Origin: Arachis hypogaea
Taxonomy: Eukaryota; Streptophyta; Magnoliopsida; Fabales; Fabaceae
Reading direction: 5' to 3'
NCBI RefSeq assembly: GCF_003086295.3
Contig: NC_092051.1
Coordinates: 18,347,940 to 18,411,939, forward strand
DNA length: 64,000 nt
Part shown: positions 1 through 11,262 of the stretch, in pieces
How positions within the stretch are numbered: the stretch's first letter is position 1
How the letters are laid out: each line of letters starts with the position of its first letter
Position numbers and translations under genes: made by a program
The notes under the pieces: generated by a model
Seen by the model: only the letters and a program-made list of their open reading frames with translations
What the model was told of the DNA's origin: nothing
Database searches by the model: none

Positions 1-696
1 TTTAAATATTTTTAGAAAACCACCTTTTATGGCTCCTGTTTAATACTTTAAGCTCTATAATCTGAGTGTCGGCGTTCTAGGATTGCCTCTGGCATTCCCA
101 GGACCTTATATATTACGTGTGTGGCACCTTTACCATACTGAGAACCTCCGGTTCTCATTCCATACTATGTTGTTGTTTTTTCAGATGCAGGCCGAGAGAC
201 ATCTCGTTAGGCGTCTGGACCCTTGAAGCGGAGTGGTTACAGAGTTATTTTGTTATGCTATGATGTGTATATATGTACTTAGTTTTCTCTCCGCATATCT
301 TGTTCTTTTGATCCTCCTAGAGGTTTATGGAGAGGCAGGATTGTGTATATGTACTTTTGGGTCTTGGATATGTATGTATATATATGTAAATATTCTCTGG
401 CCAGTCTTGACTTCGCAGGCTGAGTTAGGAGCTTGTTATTTTGTATCTTTGGCACTCTATTCCTACTTCTGTTATCATATGTTTAATAGTTATGGTTTCC
501 TTAGCACGCAGGTTAACCCGTTCCTAGAGCGTTGCGCTTTTATTTTGCGATTTTTTGTTTCCTCTTTTCTTCAAGGCTCCTAGCATATTATAATTCTTCT
601 GCTATTACATGTACTCATTTTATTTTAGAGGTCGTAATACCACACCACCTTTGTTTTACGGCTTAAGCGTAAAGATTAGTGTGGTAGGGTGTTACA
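1..696. mobile_element. LTR end of a Ty3/gypsy chromovirus-like (Del/Tekay type) element, partial
   Basis: The segment ends at 687-696 with a ggtgttaca terminus, whose reverse complement is the TGTAACACC start seen in many Del/Tekay-type plant LTRs. Immediately beyond it, at 697, the RNase H coding sequence of another gypsy element resumes (…LLSNLASTKPG), so this segment looks inserted into that element. The sequence around 180-230 (a T-rich tract, TTTTCAG, then GCAGGCCGAGAG) also resembles such LTRs. The left end lies outside the window, so neither length nor orientation can be fixed. No gene was recognised inside; the 116-codon ORF at 233-583 has no recognisable domain. Confidence 0.55.
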
Positions 697-828
697 AAGA
701 ACACACGGGCAGACCTCCTATCTAACCTAGCAAGCACGAAGCCTGGAGCAGGCAACCGGTCTCTCATCCAGGGCATGGTAAAGGAGCCAACGGTTGCCCT
801 CCATTTGGCAAAATCAAGCCCCTCCTAG

Positions 829-2046
829 TTGGACCCCATCACAAACTTCCTGGAATATGGCAAACTACCTGACAATGAGAGAGCATCCAAAACGTTGAGG
901 AGGGAGGCAACCAAATATGCAATCATACAGGGACAACTGTTCAGAAAGGGACTCAGCCAACCCCTATTGAAGTGCTTGCACCCCGATCAGACAGACTACG
1001 TACTTAGAGAAGTCCATGAGGGATGCTGCGGCCACCACATCGGGGGCAAAGCCCTAGCAAGGAAGCTCATCCGAGTTGGGTATTACTGGCCATCAATGAT
1101 GAAAGACTCCAGTGAATTTGTGAGAAAATGTGTCAAGTGTCAAGAGAACGCCAACTTCCACAGAGCATCGGCTTCCGAGCTGAGTCTACTGACGTCCTCC
1201 CGACTTTTCGCACAATGGGGGGTCGACCTACTAAGACCCTTTTCAGTTGGCTCCGGGCAAGTCAAATACCTCATAGTTGCCGTTGACTACTACACAAAAT
1301 GGATAGAGGCTGAACCACTGCTCAGTATATCGTCAGCCAACTGTAGGAAATTCATGTGGAGGCAGGTGATAACACGGTTCGGCATCCCGGAAGTCGTCAT
1401 CTCGGACAACGGAACGCAATTCGCCGACAAGAAATTCACAGAATTCCTCACCGGCGTGGGCATAAAACAGAAGTTCTCCTCGGTAGAGCACCCCCAGACG
1501 AATGGGCAGGTAGAGTCTGCAAACAAAGTCATCTTGCTAGGCCTCAAGAAATGGCTAGACAGCAAAAAGGGGGGATGGGCCGACGAACTTGCCTCCGTCC
1601 TATGGTCCTACCGCACAACCGAGCAAAGCTCCGCAGGCGAAACCCCCTTTCGCCTGACATACGGAGTCGATGCAATGATACCAGTGGAGATTGGCGAACC
1701 GAGCCTGCGGTTACTTCTAAAAGGAGTAGAAGAGGCGGTTGAGAAGGACCTAGTGGATAAGGCTAGGGAAAGTGCTCACTTGTCAGAAGCAGCACTGAAA
1801 CAAAGGATGGCGCTACGCTACAACACCAAAGTGCTCAGAAGGGAGTTTGAAGGGAATGACCTCGTCTTGCGACGCAATGATATTGGGCTACCGACACCAG
1901 GAGAAGGAAAGCTGGCGACAAATTGGGAAGGCCCCTACAGAATCAAAAAAGTGCTTGGCAAGGGCGCCTACAAGCTGGAAAGACTCTACGGCAAAGAAAT
2001 CCCGAGAACATGGAATGCAGGTAACCTGAGGAGGTTCTATTCATAG
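829..2046 (+). pseudogene. Ty3/gypsy (Tat) integrase region of pol
   Basis: About 405 codons open to a natural stop. The zinc-binding H-H-C-C region is visible (HEGCCGHH … CVKCQ), followed by the integrase core with all three acidic residues in context: GVDLL, VISDNGTQF and HPQTNGQVESAN. The C-terminal part ends with a typical GPYRIKKVLGKGAYKL segment. The enzyme would insert element cDNA into the nuclear genome. The first codon given is only where the frame opens, directly after a TAG stop at 826-828; RNase H coding sequence continues in the same frame upstream of that stop (…LASTKPGAGNRSL). It is therefore a fragment of a broken polyprotein, not a free-standing gene, although the integrase itself shows no internal stop. 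Confidence 0.85.
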
Positions 2047-2521
2047 CTTGGGCACACTGGCCAAGTGGCCTGATGAGCTAGATAGATGTTTACTTTAATC
2101 AAATGTCAATTTCCAGTGATTTACTTTTATCAAATGACTACCATGTTCATGAACTTGTCTAGCTAACGACTAATCTTTACTTGTCTAAATTCTTCCATCT
2201 ACTATTCTCCAACACGTACCCCACAAAATTGCGTTCTTCAACGGCAACCCAGGACTGATCACCCCGGGAGCCAGTCGGATCATAGCCATAACTAATGGCC
2301 GCGATAATGACCAGAACGGTTTCAACCATGTTACCAATGTAAACGGAAAAACGGACACAGGCAATAAGTCCACACCAGAAAAACAGTAACGAAAAACAAA
2401 ATACTGCTAAATAAACAAAAGACGATAATTACTAGCCGACCAAACGACCCAAAGTATAAGTGAGTTTCAAAAAGATCACCAAAAGGCCATAAAGCTACAT
2501 AAAATCACAAGGTACAAGAGT

Positions 2522-4373
2522 TCACTTTCGAGGCATGTCGACAATCTTGCCATCCTGAATCGTCTTAAAAACCCCAATCGCTGAGGTGTCGAAGTCGGGA
2601 GCTACAATCTTTACCTGGGCCTTGAGGGCCTCCTCAGTCATGAAGATCGCGTTCTTCCCCTGTTCCTTGGTCGCCTTATGCTTTCTCTTGAGCTCTTCAA
2701 CCTTGGCTTGAGCAGCTCTAGCCGACGAAACGGCCTGGTCACGCTCCTTTTCCAAGGCCGCCATCCGACCCTGCGCGGCACTCAACTGGCTCTCAAGAGT
2801 CATCTCCCGCTCGACTAAACGGGACACCGTCTCATTGGAGGCTTTCAACTTCTCCTCAGCAGAGGCAGCTTTCTTCTCGGCAGCCTTGAGCTTCTCTCCT
2901 GCCTCGGACAACTGTCCCTGGAGAGACTCAACTTGCACCTTGAAATCGTTGTTCGCCTTACCAGAAGATTCAAGCTTTCTTCGAAGAGCCTGCATTCCCG
3001 ACAACTCAAACTCGGCCTTCCAAGCTATCACGGCCCCCCGGAGTAGCGTCCGATACATCCACCTCGCCTGCCCCGCCAGGTCGGTGCCAAGGAAGTGCTC
3101 CTCCGTACCAGGGATCAGCTGGGAGTCAATGAAAGTCCCAGCATCAAAGTTTCTCTCCATCACGGTGAGGGTTCCTTCCGGGCTGGCGGATGCCCTCAGC
3201 CTCTCAGGAGTATGAATAAGTTCCACATCATCATCCTCTTGGCGGGTAGAGGACGAGTGCCCAACGAAGGCCGCCTCTTCGGGAATGGGGGAGGCTTGCA
3301 CCCCAGCCGAATTCTTGTCAGACATCGCAGTGTCTTGAGGAGAGGGTACAGCTTGATCTTCCTTCTCCTTGGCAGGACCTTCTGACCTCCCGTCGACCTT
3401 CTCGTCCGTCTTCTCCTCGTCGCTATGCTCTAAAAAGGTCTTGACCAAACCTTCAAGCCCGGTTACCGAGGTAGACATCTCCACTACAGCAAACAAACAA
3501 ACACGTTAGTCGTGAAGTCGGGAATAACAAGCAATGATAAACAACACAAAGGTACAAGACAAAACAGCTCACAAATATAGCTCCTAGCGGCCTTCCGTTC
3601 ACCCATGAGGAGGTGTGGGTTCACAGGGTTCTTTCCAAAAAGCACGAACAACACATCGGCAATCCTCTTATTTAAAGGGGACATCCCCTTGTAGATCACC
3701 TTAATGAAGGAGTTGGACCCCGCCCCGAACCTCCAATACGTCGGGATGAGGCGTTCTCCCTCTAACGACAACCAAAAGGGATGGCGACCTTTGACAAGAC
3801 GAACTTTGAAATATTTGTCCTTGAACCCATGATAGGAGTCTTCGAACAAGCCAAATATCCTCCGACCTTGGGCAGATCGGAAAGACAGAAACCCTTTCCT
3901 TGCTTTCCCTTGTTTGGAAGGGTTAGTAAGATTGAAGAAGAAGAGAAAGACATCCACCGACGCCGGCATCTCGAGATATTCACAAACCATCTCGAAAGAA
4001 CAGATAGAAGCCCAGCTGTTCAGATGAAGCTGCGACGGAGACACGGATATCCAACTAAGAAGCGACATCTGGAAGTCGAAAAACGGTATGCGAACACCCA
4101 CCTGGGTGAACATGGCTTTGTAAAACCAAATCCAGTCGGGAACCCGGGGGGAGTGAAAATTAATCTCATACAGCCGCTCATTGGGGGCAGGAACGAAGAC
4201 GTCGTAATTGGCCTCCTCGTCTGTCCCCCCGCACAGATACTCGGCTTGACGGAACTCCGTCAACTCCTCCAGATCCATCTGATTCGGCGAATCCTTCACA
4301 TCGGAGGTCACCCAGGCATAAGGGTCGTAATTCGCGGCAGAAGCGGAAGCCCAGGAAACAACGCGAGGCATAC
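2522..4373 (-). CDS. Antisense spliced ORF of a Tat retroelement (putative gypsy-type transposon / Transposase_28-like)
   Basis: Two coding exons on the minus strand: 4371 to 3573 and 3483 to 2522. They are joined across an 87-bp intron with donor gtgagc and acceptor tgtag, and the frame is kept exactly (799 + 962 nt = 586 aa plus stop). A probable noncoding leader exon lies near 4790-4657, with a CAG/gtaact donor whose acceptor (tgtag) falls 2 bases before the ATG at 4371. The N-terminal half is globular and rich in aromatics (for example PDWIWFYKAMF) and resembles the plant family called putative gypsy-type transposon. The C-terminal half is charged with a long coiled coil (heptads about residues 400-520, rich in K, E, A and Q). 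Its function is unknown. It lies between the pol stop and the LTR of a sense-strand element, the place where antisense ORFs occur in Tat elements. It has no stops although the sense pol is broken. Confidence 0.72.
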
Positions 4374-5034
4374 CTACAGTGGGGTACTACTCCGTTAGTC
4401 TATGAGATCGGGAGCCCAGGAAAAACCCAGAAACTATGTCTATCCTATTCAACAGTTAAGATCAAGCATGGCTAAAGTTATCCATCATACAAGCCACCTA
4501 AGAGCCTACCCTGGAATGGTACCCCTCCCCTAGCGCACCTACTGGCACTAAAAAGCTATGCATCAACGAAAACCAAGCAAAGCAGTGAAAGCATGCAGCA
4601 AACACAAGCAACAAACATGCAGCAATAAAGCACAAAAAGCAAGGATCGAGAGTTACCTGAATTGGTTGTAGGAACGTAGGAGAGAAGGAAGAGGCACAGA
4701 AATGCTCGAACGAAGTTTTGGATATCAGGGAGAGGGGAAAATGAGAGTAACAAGAATGGGAGAGAGAGAAAGAAGAAATTGTTTAAAAACCGCTACACAA
4801 AGTGCGAAAGGGCCAGGGGCAAAATGGTCTTTGCACGTGGGGTTTTGCAACCCATTATGAGCATTTAATGCTCAGTGCGAAGAACGAAGCGACGAACGGT
4901 TACCTCAACAACCAAGAGACACGCGCGCAGGGGGCAAGTCCCTCCCACGGGTGGCCGACCTGACGACGACGCATGGAACAAGAGATGACACGCCACTAAT
5001 AGCTCTCACGACTATTATTGGCGCGTGGGGGCAC

Positions 5035-5359
5035 TGTTACGGCCTGGCCCAAACCCCCTTACGGGCTGGCCTGACCCGAGAACCACCCGACCCGGACACG
5101 CGTCCCTGACAGCTCTGATACAGCTGTGAGGAGCACGCCTCGGAGAAAGTGGGCATGTCCTTGTCGGGCCCACCTCTTACACAGTATATAAGGGGAAGGT
5201 CTTACCCTTCCCCCGAGGTATGTGACACATCACTCTACCCCCTTTTCGCCTGCACATTTACTGACTAGAGCGTCGGAGTGTCTTTGCAGGCGACACCCCC
5301 CTTTCCACACGAAGTGCTCGGGACCCCACCTACACCCAACCGGCATTTCTCGTTGAACA
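5035..5359 (+). repeat. LTR of the Tat element
   Basis: Begins TGTTACGG right after a G-rich polypurine-like tract (gcgtgggggcac) and probably ends …GTTGAACA at 5359. It contains a TATA box (TATATAAG, 5185-5192) and a GC-rich U3. The right boundary is placed by analogy with the LTR end …CCGAACA of the related element at 53513. The left partner LTR is not in the window, so the length (325 bp) is provisional. Confidence 0.6.
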
Positions 5360-7190
5360 AATGTATGCTGTATTGTTGCTTGCCAGCTTCTTCTCATGAT
5401 GAGTTTAAGTATTTTCATGGTGATGTCAAGACTTTGTCATTTCAGTTTTCAACTTTGAACCCTTCCTTTGTGCTTTCTAGCGACTTCAACCGCATTTTCA
5501 AGAAACTTGGATATCAGATGTTTCTGAACGTGTAGATATTCTTTACTATGCACACCTTGCAAACTTGTAGGGTGTTCATAGAGATATTATAGGTGCACAT
5601 CTAATTAAATAACCTTAAGTTATTTAAATTCAACGGTCTTTATTTTAAGAATCTTTCTTCCAAACAGAAGCCTCCATTTGGTGTACCTGATTTTGTTGGA
5701 GAGAAATTCTTATCTAAAGAGTATGATATCCTTTCTTCTGGTGTTTCTGCTCTTCAAAAAAAAAAAAAAATTAACAAACTTAAATTTGAATTGGACACCA
5801 TGAAGGCTAAGCTAGTCATCGTCTGTCTGAGCGAGAGCAATCAACCAAGTATAATGAGATTTTTTTTTTATCATATCGTTTGATGATATTTTGCAGCTTT
5901 TCTCAGCTATTTTTGTGAAAGATGTAAGACTTTGACAAAGTATTTTTTTGCTATTTTTTTATTTTTGTTGTTACACCTCTTTTTAGTTGTCATAATTCCC
6001 CTTTTATTTAATACTATACATACTCCTCCAAGAAATTTTATTTTCTTTGCCTACTTGTGTGATTATTTTATTTCGGATACACATTTTTTTTTTTGCAGAA
6101 AGAGGGTATAATTTTAAGAAAAGCAGAATTATTCATTGTTATTTTTTTCATCTTTGTTTTTCGAAGGCCAGAAATGAAGGTACCCAAAATTTTTCTTACC
6201 CGATTCTTGCTCTCTCTTTTTTATTTTAAGGAGCTCATAGAGGTGAGATACTTCATTTTCTAGAATTTTTTTTTCAATGTAAACCTTTTAAGATGTATTA
6301 TTTATAACCTTTGAGTATAGGATTGAAGATGAATATTTCCACCACTGCTTCAACGAACATTGATTTACCATGGCAAAATTTTCTATTGAATTAGTTGGAT
6401 TCCCAAAACACCAGGTATTTTTATGGGCTTTTGCTAATCTTATGAGCAGAAAATTGACAGCTTCAAGTTTTCTTCAGGCTTTTGAATGATTCTTTAAGAC
6501 TTTGGCTACCTCTTTCTGAACGTAGAATTTTAGCTCGAGCTTCTTAAATATGATAGTACACCCTCAAAATTTCAAAAGATCCCTTACTAATCTGTCTTCA
6601 TCTGAGAACTCCTCTATAGTGATCATTCCTCCAGATTCATCTACAATCTCAATCAACATTATCTCTCTTACAATATCTATGATTCAATAGCGGTTTCATG
6701 TACATCTTTTTTCGTAAACCGTGATAGTGTAAAACGGTTTATGGCCACCCTTTGTTGCTCCTAATCTGCGATTGGCAACAACAGTTTATGAGTTTTTTTG
6801 GCTGCTCATTATCGCGGTTTACGTATAAATTCAGAAACTACGGTAGCCTATAACAGTTTATATAGAATAGAGTTAGGATCCAAATGTAATGTGTTTTAGA
6901 ATATTGTATTTACGTAAATTTCTTATCTAATTATTTTATATATGTCATTTGCCCTTTATATAATTTATAGTTTTTGTTAAATATTATGTGCATACAAAAA
7001 TATTATATTTTTTTTGGTTGCTTACAGAATTTTTCGGCTCGACAGGTCAAGAATTAATCAGTCACAAATCTGAACTTTATTTAAGCATTTGTCGTTGGCT
7101 AATGAATTACTGCATGCACAAGGCGAGACTTGCTTAAGCAGACTAGTGATCTAATTACTAGACCAACCCAAGTTGGTTAGTCACCATATA
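5360..7190. other. AT-rich intergenic stretch with a weak coding relic
   Basis: No complete gene is visible. Codons read sensibly at about 5360-5535 (…DEFKYFHGDVKTLSFQF…) and again at about 5641-5890 (KNLSSKQKPPFGVPDFVGEK, then KLKFELDTMKAKL), separated by AT-rich DNA like an intron. These may be exon remnants of an unrecognised gene or transposon ORF. From 6680 to 6860 a short motif related to GCGGTTTA / TAAACCG recurs several times on both strands, suggesting a terminal region of an unidentified DNA element. The rest is low-complexity AT-rich sequence. Confidence 0.3.
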
Positions 7191-7204
7191 TTTATCAAAA
7201 ATGC

Positions 7205-7345
7205 TATTTAGTACACCAAAATTAGTCATCAATGTATTTATGTATAAAATACATGTGTGATTTAATTTATTTTCAATATATATATTCCAACATGTATTTT
7301 ATACTGGTAGCTGATTTTGGTGGCTGATTTTGGTGTACATGTATC
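7205..7345. repeat. Short foldback MITE-like element
   Basis: Left end tagtacaccaaaattagtca and right end ggtggctgattttggtgtaca are imperfect inverted copies, with an AT-rich middle that repeats ATACATG. The size (about 140 bp) and TIR-only structure fit a MITE. A half-copy of the same motif (gtggctaattttagtgtatac) lies near 18849-18870. Confidence 0.55.
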
Positions 7346-7692
7346 ATAATCGTATATTTACATATGATATACATGTAATTTAATTTATTTTTAATATGTA
7401 TTTTATATTTTAACAGTGAAAAGCTCAAGAACTAGTAGAATTCATTATTTTTTGCCAACACTTTTGGCTATCAACCCAATTCCTTTAATCTAACAATCCT
7501 ACACTCTTAAAGAGATAAGTATTATTTTGGTCCCTAATGTTTAGGGTCAGAATCAAAACCGTCCCTTATGTAATTTTTTATTTAGAATCTTCCTTAATGT
7601 TGTATTTGATTTTAAAATCGTCCTGTTAAATAATTTTTTTTAAATGACAAAAATATTCATTTTTCCACCATTTCTTTCTTCTTGTTCTTCTT

Positions 7693-9479
7693 TGATGAGT
7701 TTGGAAAACTCTAAATTAATATTTGTGATGACTAAACATTATTAATATGATTAATTACAAAGTTATTTTTGATCTAATATTGATTAATTTAATTTTGTAA
7801 TACACATTTTATATTTGGGCCGAAATGAAAAGAAGAGATCCCAAGCCCAATAAAATCAATATTCAGCCTTGATGTTAAAATTATTATGAGGATGGTGGCT
7901 GAAACAAGTGTTTTATTAAATGGGCTAGCAATTGTGATAAGAAGCCCAATTAAAGGTCTTGGTATGAGACCAAAAATGCTTGGTCCGAAATTAAAAGGAA
8001 TTGGGGCACAATATTATTTTATTCACTTAACAAAAGAAATCCATTCCTTTGATTATGCACTGCATGCTCCAACGGAACTCCTTTACTCATCATGATGGAT
8101 TTCAAAATTTATTAGAGTAAAGTTAATAAGTGCATGGGAAATATGAGAGAGAGTGTCATTGACATGATTGATGGCATTAACATTACACGCCACCCAGGGA
8201 AGTAAAAGCAAGCTATTTTCAATTAATGTGTTTAATCACTTTGAATTGCTTTTCTTCAGATTCTCTCTTCTCTCTCATCTCTTTCTTGCTTCCTCTTCGG
8301 TCACTTCAACAGAAATTATGGAAGCCATGGAAACTACTTTGAGCTATCAAAATGAAGAAAGAGCAAGCTACAAGACCATCACAATGATGGCAAGAAAACA
8401 CAAAAAATATAGTGGCTGAGATTCTTATCACATATGGTAAGATATGGTGATGATATCTTAGCCTCTCCATACCAAAAATGGAGGAAGAAGATTCGGCCAG
8501 CTAGAGGAGATTCTTGAAGCATGGCTTGTCTTTGATTCTGCTCAACCACCACAGGGAGTAGCTAGAGTGGCGAAGTGATGGTTGAAGGCAGAGATTAAAG
8601 CAGATGAAGTCATCATCATCATGAAGCATCAAGGGCCAGAATTCCATCTTGGAGAGCAAGCCAAGGATGGAGAGCTCGGATTGATGAAGGGTGATGATCA
8701 AGAAAGGACTAGAGGTAATTGCATGTTGGTTAATGCATGGTTATCTCTTCTCTCTCTTTGTGGCCGAACCGGTTTTGTTGAAGGAGGAAGAAGTTAGTTC
8801 GGTTTTGGCTTCAAGTGTGGAGGCTTTCCTCTTCTTTAAAAAGGGGGAACAACCACTGTTTGAAGCAAGGAGTAAGATTTGAGAGTGCAAGGCACAGTGT
8901 TCTCAGAGCTACCTGAGCTAACAGTTTTCTCTTCTCCTTCAATGTATTCTGTTTAGTATTTTTCTGTTTAATTTTGTCATGTCTTGAGTCTCATGGAAAA
9001 AGGCAAACAGTGAGGTTTGTAATGAAAAAGCCATAGAGCGGAAAAAGGCAGAGAGTGCAAAATTAAAAGAAAAAGCCATAGATGTCTTAGAGTTCCTTTG
9101 TTCATCTATGTTGTGTTTCATGATTCTGTGGGAATCCCCTTGTAAGTTGGGTTAGCACTTTACAAGTTGTAATCTGTTTGATTATAGTGAAATTCCATCA
9201 TTGTTGTGATGGAGACTGGATGTAGGCTGCACTGCACTTAGCAGCCGAACCAGGATATATCTTGGTGTAATTTTCTTCCTCTCCTACTCCATTTCTGTTT
9301 TCTACTGCACAGGAGCAAAAACAAAAATGTCTCGTGCCAAGTGACGAGACAAAATGAAAATGTCTCGTGGCTAGGGACGAGCTAAAAACAGAAAAGTCTC
9401 CTCTGAATCCAGCAAGTGTTAGCAAGCAAAAAAGGGGCTAAGATTCAACCCCCCCTTCTCTTAGCCACTGAAACCATCA
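7693..9479 (+). repeat. 5' LTR of the Sirevirus-type element
   Basis: 1,787 bp, TG…CA. A TATA-like tttaaaaag occurs near 8836. Near the 3' end are two adjacent hairpin-forming repeats built on GTCTCGT…ACGAGAC (9329-9350 and 9362-9381). The short open frames within it are duplicated exactly in the 3' LTR and are not genes. Confidence 0.95.
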
Positions 9480-9481
9480 AT

Positions 9482-9493
9482 TGGTATCAGAGC
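9482..9493 (+). other. Primer binding site (initiator Met tRNA type)
   Basis: TGGTATCAGAGC lies two bases after the LTR end. This is the usual plant copia primer site complementary to the 3' end of tRNA-Met(i), from which minus-strand cDNA synthesis starts. Confidence 0.92.
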
Positions 9494-9539
9494 TTGGTCT
9501 CAAAGAGATCAAGCTTTGCAGCTTGGAGTAAAGATCCTC

Positions 9540-11249
9540 ATGGGAGAAAACAGTGGCGCAAATGTGGTGTCCTATAATCTATCTGAAGGTCAATCAAGCA
9601 ACAGACCCCCTCTCTTCAATGGGAAAAACTATACCTATTGGAAGGAGAGGATGAAAATATTCGTACAAGCAGTGGATTACAGACTTTGGAAGATTATCCT
9701 TGAAGGGCCTCAATTTCCAACTACCACAAGTGCAGAAGGAGTTGTTTCTCTCAAACCAGAAGCAAGATGGACCGAGGAAGATAGGAAGAAGGTGGAGTTA
9801 AATGCCAAGGCAATAAATCTGCTCAACTGTGCTATAAGCTTCGAGGAGTACCGACGGGTATCAAGATGCACAACGGCAAAGGAAATCTGGGACAAATTGC
9901 AAATCACCCATGAAGGAACCACCATTGTCAAGAAGACTCGAGCAGATATGTTGAACAGAGAGTACGAAATGTTTGCAATGAAGGAAGGAGAGTCCATTGA
10001 TGAACTGTTTGAACGGTTCAACTCTATCATTGTTGGCTTAGATGCTCTTGGAATCACACATTCAGAATCTGTGCTAGTGAGAAGAGTGTTGAGATGTCTC
10101 ACAAAAGAGTGGGAAACAAAAGCATTGATTATTTCTGAAAGTAGTAGTTTAGACTCCATGACACTTGATGATTTGAGAGGAAATCTTCTTGCCTTTGAAA
10201 ATTCTTATTTGAAAAAAGATACAAAAAAGAAAGGAATTGCCTTTTCTTCTGTGACTAACCCTCTGGATGATGAATCCAGTGATAATTCCTCTGAAAATGA
10301 GTTTGTGTTGTTTGCTAAAAAATTCAGGAAAATGGCTAAGCTCAAAGGCAAAGGCGGCAGCTCAAGGAAAGCGAAGAAAGACTTTAGCAAGGTAACTTGC
10401 TACAATTGCAAGGAAAGAGGACACTTCAAATCTGATTGTCCCAAAATGAAGAAGGAGGAAAAGCCGAAAAGAGGAAAGAAGAAAGGACTAATGGCCACTT
10501 GGGAAGACTTGGAGAACGACTCTGATGATGATGAAGAAACAGAGTCCAAATCAGAAACATGTCTCATGGCAAACCACGTAGAGCAGGTAGTCTTTCATAA
10601 CCCTAACACTGAAGATCTTCATCTTATGATAGACCACCTTTCTGAAAAAATAAGATGTTTTCTGCTGGAAAATCAAGAACTTGAACAGCAAAATACCATT
10701 CTTAAGGCCGAAAACAGTTTTCTAAAAGAAAAAGTGAGAGAGGCCGAAACTGCTTGTGATCTTGTTGAAGAAAATAAGCAGTTAAGAGCCCAAGTTAGGA
10801 GCTGTGAAAGTAACCATTGTGTTCTTGAATATGTGGACTGTTTTAAGCAAAATGAAGAGTTGCTTAAAGAGGTTAAAAGACTTGAGGAAGACTTAGCCAA
10901 GTTTACACAAAGTTCTGAAAATCTTAATCAAATTTTGGCTAGTCAAAAACCTCTCTATGACAAAGCTGGTTTGGGGTTTGTTAAATCTGAAAAATCAAAT
11001 TTTGAAAATATTGCTTCATCATCTAGTGATACAAGATTTCAAAACCCCACCTACTTTGACAAAAAAGCAACTCCAAGATTTTGTAGGCTATGCAATAGAA
11101 ATGGACACTTTCCCATTCAATGCTTTTTCGGTGAAAGAATGGTTGGTGACAAAGTTTATAAAATTGTTTTTGATTACAATGGCTTAGGACATAGAAGATG
11201 GTTTAACGTAAAAGGATCCAAAAAGATTTGGATACCTAAGGTTACTTGA
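9540..11249 (+). CDS. Copia Gag (capsid/nucleocapsid) polyprotein
   Basis: Packages element RNA in cytoplasmic virus-like particles. I chose the ATG at 9540 (MGENSGANVV); the frame is open slightly further upstream but without an ATG. The protein is 569 aa. It starts with the plant copia gag signature (FNGKNYTYWKERM, about residue 30) and the UBN2-type capsid region (about residues 40-210). Two CCHC zinc knuckles with C-X2-C-X4-H-X4-C spacing follow, CYNCKERGHFKSDC near residue 286 and CRLCNRNGHFPIQC near 514. Between them lies an acidic tract and a long coiled coil (about 355-470). A second knuckle after a coiled coil is unusual compared with short copia gags. The frame ends at TGA 11247-11249, and pol continues in another frame. 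Confidence 0.93.
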   Translation: MGENSGANVVSYNLSEGQSSNRPPLFNGKNYTYWKERMKIFVQAVDYRLWKIILEGPQFPTTTSAEGVVSLKPEARWTEEDRKKVELNAKAINLLNCAISFEEYRRVSRCTTAKEIWDKLQITHEGTTIVKKTRADMLNREYEMFAMKEGESIDELFERFNSIIVGLDALGITHSESVLVRRVLRCLTKEWETKALIISESSSLDSMTLDDLRGNLLAFENSYLKKDTKKKGIAFSSVTNPLDDESSDNSSENEFVLFAKKFRKMAKLKGKGGSSRKAKKDFSKVTCYNCKERGHFKSDCPKMKKEEKPKRGKKKGLMATWEDLENDSDDDEETESKSETCLMANHVEQVVFHNPNTEDLHLMIDHLSEKIRCFLLENQELEQQNTILKAENSFLKEKVREAETACDLVEENKQLRAQVRSCESNHCVLEYVDCFKQNEELLKEVKRLEEDLAKFTQSSENLNQILASQKPLYDKAGLGFVKSEKSNFENIASSSSDTRFQNPTYFDKKATPRFCRLCNRNGHFPIQCFFGERMVGDKVYKIVFDYNGLGHRRWFNVKGSKKIWIPKVT

Positions 11250-11262
11250 GCTTGTTTTGTAG

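Larger units (their letters stand above)
697..5359 (+). mobile_element. 3' part of a Tat-lineage Ty3/gypsy retrotransposon
   Basis: In order: the end of a second (Tat-type) RNase H, an integrase, a stop codon, a 3' noncoding region carrying an antisense gene, a purine-rich tract (gcgtgggggcac) and an LTR at 5035-5359. This order, pol then antisense ORF then LTR, is known from Tat/Retand/Grande-like elements. Everything upstream of the RNase H end (gag, protease, RT) is missing because the LTR at 1-696 interrupts the element. An in-frame TAG at 826-828 also breaks the polyprotein. Confidence 0.8.

Noticed and set aside
7886..9425. Several 60-85-codon ORFs in the 5' LTR, repeated at 16168-17707
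   Set aside because: They are exact duplicates because both LTRs are nearly identical. None has a domain, a consistent start or a codon pattern, so they are chance frames within the LTR.
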